This document shows positions 32,246-34,706 of a stretch of 34,706 bases of DNA, piece after piece. Every line of letters starts with the position of its first letter. Within the stretch, counting starts at the first letter, position 1. Below the pieces are notes generated by a model. That model saw nothing but the letters and a program-made list of their open reading frames with translations. It was not told the origin of the DNA and searched no databases. The stretch is from Candidatus Nitrosopumilus sp. (GTDB taxonomy: Archaea; Thermoproteota; Nitrososphaeria; Nitrososphaerales; Nitrosopumilaceae), in the NCBI GenBank assembly GCA_008080815.1, contig VMDM01000017.1:1-34706 (forward strand), given 5' to 3'. The position numbers and the translations under genes were made by a program.

Positions 32246-32275
32246 AATATTTCTAAACTCGAATTTAGAAATATT
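32246..32275. repeat. Palindromic element copy 2 (30-base, one mismatch pair)
   Basis: Centre CTCGAATT with right arm GAATTTAGAAATATT and left arm the complement except one position. The 22-base core is 32250-32271. It is upstream of the zinc-ribbon gene at 32362, with copy 1 at a 60-base distance, that is about six helical turns, on the same DNA face. Confidence 0.8.
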
Positions 32276-32361
32276 GATCGGTTATCATCAAATGGTTTAC
32301 ACTATTAGACAACATAGATCTAATATATGATCGGGTAACTAAAGTATGCAGGAGGTTTACA

Positions 32362-32607
32362 TTGGTCAGAACTAGAAGGGCCAACAGATATTGTGTTGAC
32401 TGTGGTGCTAGACTAGTGTATTACCCAAGATTATCCAATCCAAAAGCACCGAATGAGCATAGAGTACTAGTTTATGCATGTCCTGATTGCACAGAAGACT
32501 TTGAAAAACCAAAAATGTTCTCAATTAGAAGAAATCAAGTAGAAGACCCGTTAGAAACGGTTGAAATTGAGATTACACAGTTACAAAAAAAAGTAGCTAA
32601 TAATTAG
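32362..32607 (+). CDS. Small zinc-ribbon hypothetical protein (81 aa)
   Basis: An 81-aa protein with two CxxC pairs: YCVDCGARL (Cys11, Cys14) and YACPDCTED (Cys39, Cys42), giving one zinc ribbon. The N-terminus RTRRAN is basic, and the C-terminus (about 55-81) is an acidic-to-basic helix ending KKVANN. GGAGGT at 32351-32356 is a strong ribosome site for TTG 32362. It resembles ribosome- or transcription-linked zinc ribbons, but no specific family is claimed. It is followed after seven bases by the 75-aa membrane gene and preceded by palindrome copies 1 and 2. Confidence 0.65.
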   Translation: MVRTRRANRYCVDCGARLVYYPRLSNPKAPNEHRVLVYACPDCTEDFEKPKMFSIRRNQVEDPLETVEIEITQLQKKVANN

Positions 32608-32614
32608 TAAAATT

Positions 32615-32842
32615 ATGGGTTATGTTTCACGTCAAAGAAGTAGTGCCTGGTTTCTATTACCAATATTTTTAGGATTAATCGGGGGCATCATTGCATATTT
32701 TGTTCTAAGAACAGATGATCCTCCAAAAGCCAAAAACTGCTTGTATCTAGGGTTGGCAATGATGGCAGTTGGGATTATTTTCAATCTTATCATTATAGGT
32801 TCAATTCCAGAATTTGAGTCAGGTCTGAGTGTTAACGTTTAG
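32615..32842 (+). CDS. Two-helix membrane hypothetical protein (75 aa)
   Basis: A 75-aa protein with two predicted membrane helices: AWFLLPIFLGLIGGIIAYFV (about 11-30) and LYLGLAMMAVGIIFNLIIIG (about 43-62). They are joined by a charged loop RTDDPPKAKN. The basic N-terminus YVSRQRSS suggests N-in. It follows the zinc-ribbon gene by seven bases and is probably in the same transcript. No family name is claimed. Confidence 0.6.
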   Translation: MGYVSRQRSSAWFLLPIFLGLIGGIIAYFVLRTDDPPKAKNCLYLGLAMMAVGIIFNLIIIGSIPEFESGLSVNV

Positions 32843-32857
32843 GCACAAAAATTAAGA

Positions 32858-32883
32858 TATTTCTAAATTCGAATTTAGAAATA
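32858..32883. repeat. Palindromic element copy 3 (perfect)
   Basis: The core 32860-32881 is a perfect 22-base palindrome of half-site TTTCTAAATTC, centred on TTCGAA, and pairing extends to 26 bases. It ends 57 bases before the ATG of the 146-aa gene and 15 bases after the stop of the membrane protein gene. Confidence 0.85.
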
Positions 32884-32940
32884 ATCGTATTTTGATGCTA
32901 ATATTTTTTAAAACCGATTAAAAACTCAAAGAGAAATAAA

Positions 32941-33381
32941 ATGAATCATAGAGATAGTGTTGAAAGATGGTTAATTCATGAAGGACTAAAATTTAGCGAA
33001 GAAAAAAGTGATGATAACTCATTTTTGATTAAAATTAATCATGCAGGTGAAAACGGAGTTCCAATCGAAATTTTTGAACCAAAATCTCAACCAGGAGTTT
33101 TAGTCGTAGGTTCCAAAGTCATAATGAAAAATAATCAAATTTCAAGATTATTGGGATTTAGTAAAGATGAGAAAGAAAAATTTGATAAAAAAGTGGGTGA
33201 ATTCTGTTATTCAATTCAAGCAATTCATAAAATGATTACAGAAGATGGTAAACAGAAGATAGGAGTCTATGTGGTTTTAGATAAACCTGAAAAAATTAAC
33301 CAGCCGGGAATTTTTGATGCAATTAACCAAGTATCAGAAATGAATGAAAAGACTTCTAGATTTCTCTTAAAGACGTTTTAG
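32941..33381 (+). CDS. DUF2299-like hypothetical protein (146 aa)
   Basis: A 146-aa soluble alpha/beta protein: MNHRDSVERWLIHEGLKFSEEKSDDNSF, then LVVGSKVIMKNNQISRLLG and KIGVYVVLDKPEKINQPG. The layout (N-terminal helix, beta strands, then a helix) recalls the archaeal DUF2299/YbjN-type small chaperone-like fold; this family call is tentative. It is preceded by the perfect palindrome copy 3, suggesting shared control with the zinc-ribbon pair. A 459-base non-coding region follows. Confidence 0.5.
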   Translation: MNHRDSVERWLIHEGLKFSEEKSDDNSFLIKINHAGENGVPIEIFEPKSQPGVLVVGSKVIMKNNQISRLLGFSKDEKEKFDKKVGEFCYSIQAIHKMITEDGKQKIGVYVVLDKPEKINQPGIFDAINQVSEMNEKTSRFLLKTF

Positions 33382-33840
33382 GGCATAATTTATTCAAAAT
33401 AACCCCCCTTTTTTGAGACAAATTTAGCATACTTTCTAAATTCATTAGGCATAAAGACTTGGAAAAAATATCTAATTTGAACAATATCAAAAATAATCAA
33501 TTATGTTCAAAAATTACTCAAGAATCAGATTTACGCCTAGATGTTAAACCCCCCATATGATTTTCAGGGTTTAGGCAGTAAGTGATTTTTTGGAAAATCG
33601 TCATTTTTTGGGGGGGTTTAACAGACATGCCTAGATAGAAAAACCAACCCTCAAACCACCAAGATGTCACAGAAAAACATACCAATCTTTTTTAATTCGT
33701 GCCTGAGTGCTAAACCCCCTTAAAATCAGTCATAAATTGATAAAAAATTTGAAAAAAATGATTTTTTCGAGATTTTTGGAAAAAATCAACCATCGAAATA
33801 TTTGCAAAAACCCTCATTTTTTGAACAAAATATTCTTAAA
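33382..33840. other. Large non-coding region with C/G runs and inverted repeats
   Basis: No supported gene on either strand over 459 bases. It contains a TTTCTAAATTC half-site at 33433-33443, a run of six C at 33403-33408 followed by T6, an 80-base inverted-repeat element (33543-33622), a second GCCT-N7-TAAACCCCC copy at 33701-33719, and T/A-rich hairpin-like stretches. It could be a non-coding RNA locus, a small mobile element remnant, or a structured regulatory region for the DUF4352-like gene. Confidence 0.6.
33535..33636. repeat. Inverted-repeat element with flanking GCCTAGAT copies
   Basis: GTTAAACCCCCC (33543-33554) and GGGGGGTTTAAC (33611-33622) are perfect 12-base inverted repeats, 80 bases end to end. 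GCCTAGAT occurs flush at the left (33535-33542) and six bases beyond the right end (33629-33636). Inside, GGGTTTA (33567-33573) can pair with TAAACCC (33545-33551), competing with the outer stem, and GATTTT/AAAATC (33584-33599) forms a small hairpin. Confidence 0.7.
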
Positions 33841-34368
33841 ATGAGTTGCAACTATATACCAAAAAAACAAGCCCTTTTTGTGGCAGGATTAGGGGCAGTA
33901 ATAGTGGTTGGAGCAATCATTGCATCCATGGCAGTTGCAATGTTCATGTATACACAATATCAGACTAATTTTATAGAAACTACAGCAGGTGAGACATTTA
34001 CAGTTGGACCTGTGGAATATGTGATTACATTTGAAGGAACACATGAAGGGGATAAAGATACAAAACCTGAAAATATCTTTGTGATGATTGGAATAACTGC
34101 AAAATACATTGGTGATGAAGAAAAAACCTTGCTATCTGGTGGACAATTCTACATAGTTGACGAAAAAGATCAAAAACATCAAGCAGTTTATGGTGAATTT
34201 TCATCAAAAGATCTTCTTTTAGAATGGTTAGAACCAAACAAACCAGTTGAAAAAACTACACAATTTGATATCCCATTTGATGAAGAAAAAGTTTACAAAG
34301 TAATCATTAGACCTCAAAAAGATCAATCAACAGTAGATACAGCAGTGATTTGTTTGACAAATTGTTGA
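33841..34368 (+). CDS. Membrane-anchored DUF4352-like protein
   Basis: A 175-aa protein with one N-terminal helix (about 9-34, LFVAGLGAVIVVGAIIASMAVAMF) and an extracytoplasmic beta-sandwich domain (TFTVGPVEYVITFEGTHEG, then NIFVMIGITAKYIGDEEKTL and FDIPFDEEKVYKVIIRPQ), the layout of DUF4352 immunoglobulin-like proteins. The open frame reaches TTG 33802, but ATG 33841 (MSCNYIPKK) is the sensible start before the anchor. It has two C-terminal Cys (CLTNC). The role is unknown; such proteins are usually surface-exposed. Confidence 0.6.
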   Translation: MSCNYIPKKQALFVAGLGAVIVVGAIIASMAVAMFMYTQYQTNFIETTAGETFTVGPVEYVITFEGTHEGDKDTKPENIFVMIGITAKYIGDEEKTLLSGGQFYIVDEKDQKHQAVYGEFSSKDLLLEWLEPNKPVEKTTQFDIPFDEEKVYKVIIRPQKDQSTVDTAVICLTNC

Positions 34369-34470
34369 TCGGAAATCAAAAAATTACAAAAAAATAGTCA
34401 ATTTTTACAAAGAATTAAGCAATTTTTTGTGACTGATACCATATAACATGTATAATTTTTTGAAAAAAAT

Positions 34471-34706
34471 ATGGCAATATCTAAAGCCAAAAGAGCTGAA
34501 GCAGCTAAAAAAGCAGCAAGAACTCGAAAGAGAAATGCAGCTAAAAAAGCAGCTGAAGCAGAAAAATTAGCTGCTGCAAGAAAAAGAAAAGCAGCAGCAA
34601 CTCGTAGGAGAAATGCAGCTAAAAAAGCAGCTCCAAAGAGAAAGGCAGCACCAAAACGCAAAGCCGCTCCAAAGAGAAAAACTGCAGCTAAAAAAGCAGC
34701 TCCAAA
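34471..34706 (+). CDS. Lys/Ala-rich basic protein, histone H1-tail-like (partial)
   Basis: ATG 34471 opens a frame still open at the window end (78 codons seen). The product is nearly all Ala, Lys and Arg: MAISKAKRAEAAKKAARTRK, then repeats of RNAAKKAA and PKRKAA. Two copies of a 24-base sequence (34531-34554 and 34609-34632) encode RNAAKKAA. Such tails resemble eukaryotic H1 or bacterial H1-like (AlgP/Hc) DNA-compacting domains, so nucleoid or RNA binding is likely but unproven. The TATA-like TATAATTT at 34451-34458 is close to the start. The antisense open frame over this region is an artefact of the repeats. Confidence 0.65.
   Translation, partial: MAISKAKRAEAAKKAARTRKRNAAKKAAEAEKLAAARKRKAAATRRRNAAKKAAPKRKAAPKRKAAPKRKTAAKKAAP

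Noticed and set aside
33382-33840. Replication origin
   Set aside because: C/G runs in AT-rich DNA recall origin boxes, but no Orc1/Cdc6 gene is near and no full origin-recognition motif is seen.
34398-34661. Long minus-strand open frame rich in Ala, Leu and Phe
   Set aside because: It is the mirror of the Lys/Ala repeats in the plus-strand basic protein gene, with no independent start support.
1-34706. CRISPR array, transposase, prophage or toxin-antitoxin genes
   Set aside because: No regularly spaced repeats and no recognisable mobile-element proteins were seen on either strand; the region reads as core genome.

Overview
The window is an AT-rich archaeal chromosome segment. It carries archaeal-type ribosomal proteins (eS4, zinc-type uS14, the RNase P subunit Rnp1 inside the operon), a proteasome alpha subunit, an ESCRT-III/CdvB protein, a type II glyceraldehyde-3-phosphate dehydrogenase and many TTG/GTG starts. 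Low GC, CdvB together with a full bioDABF set, and many tiny conserved-looking proteins point to a thaumarchaeon (Nitrososphaerota), most likely a Nitrosopumilus-like marine ammonia oxidiser. That taxonomic call is inference; no amo genes lie here.

Layout. 1-900: sugar nucleotidyltransferase, with the tail of an upstream gene and a convergent 49-aa protein. 0.9-3.3 kb: a tight operon of an LLM/F420-type oxidoreductase, a thiolase and a DUF35 zinc-ribbon/OB protein. 3.3-7 kb: a methyltransferase-like gene, a Hjc-like nuclease, acidic hypothetical proteins and two Cys-rich microproteins stop-to-stop. 7-11.7 kb: threonine synthase, a CNNM/CorC transporter-like protein, GAPDH and a membrane-anchored DsbA-like protein. 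11.7-13.7 kb: HMG-CoA synthase plus an overlapping unknown gene. 13.7-18 kb: biotin genes bioD (minus) and bioA, bioB, bioF (plus). 18-20 kb: CcdA plus a DipZ-like thioredoxin. 20-24 kb: CdvB, UspA, DUF371, proteasome alpha, a SPOUT methyltransferase and small membrane proteins. 24-31.7 kb: a ribosomal operon from uL3 to uL6 with no uL2 gene, ending after uL6. 31.7-34.7 kb: tRNA-Asn, small zinc/membrane proteins among repeated palindromes, a 459-base non-coding region with C/G runs and inverted repeats, a DUF4352-like membrane protein and a Lys/Ala-rich basic protein cut by the window end.

The most interesting signals are regulatory. A GTTAACC-N14-GGTTAAC box, matching the classical BirA operator, sits before bioB, and a nearly identical GGTTAACC-N14-GGTTAACC box with the same 14-base spacer sits before the uL3 ribosomal operon. 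Three copies of a 22-base palindrome (half-site TTTCTAAATTC) surround two small genes after the tRNA. An 80-base inverted-repeat element with 12-base ends and flanking GCCTAGAT copies occupies the large non-coding region. Two adjacent Cys-rich microproteins and three one-helix membrane microproteins were read directly from the sequence.
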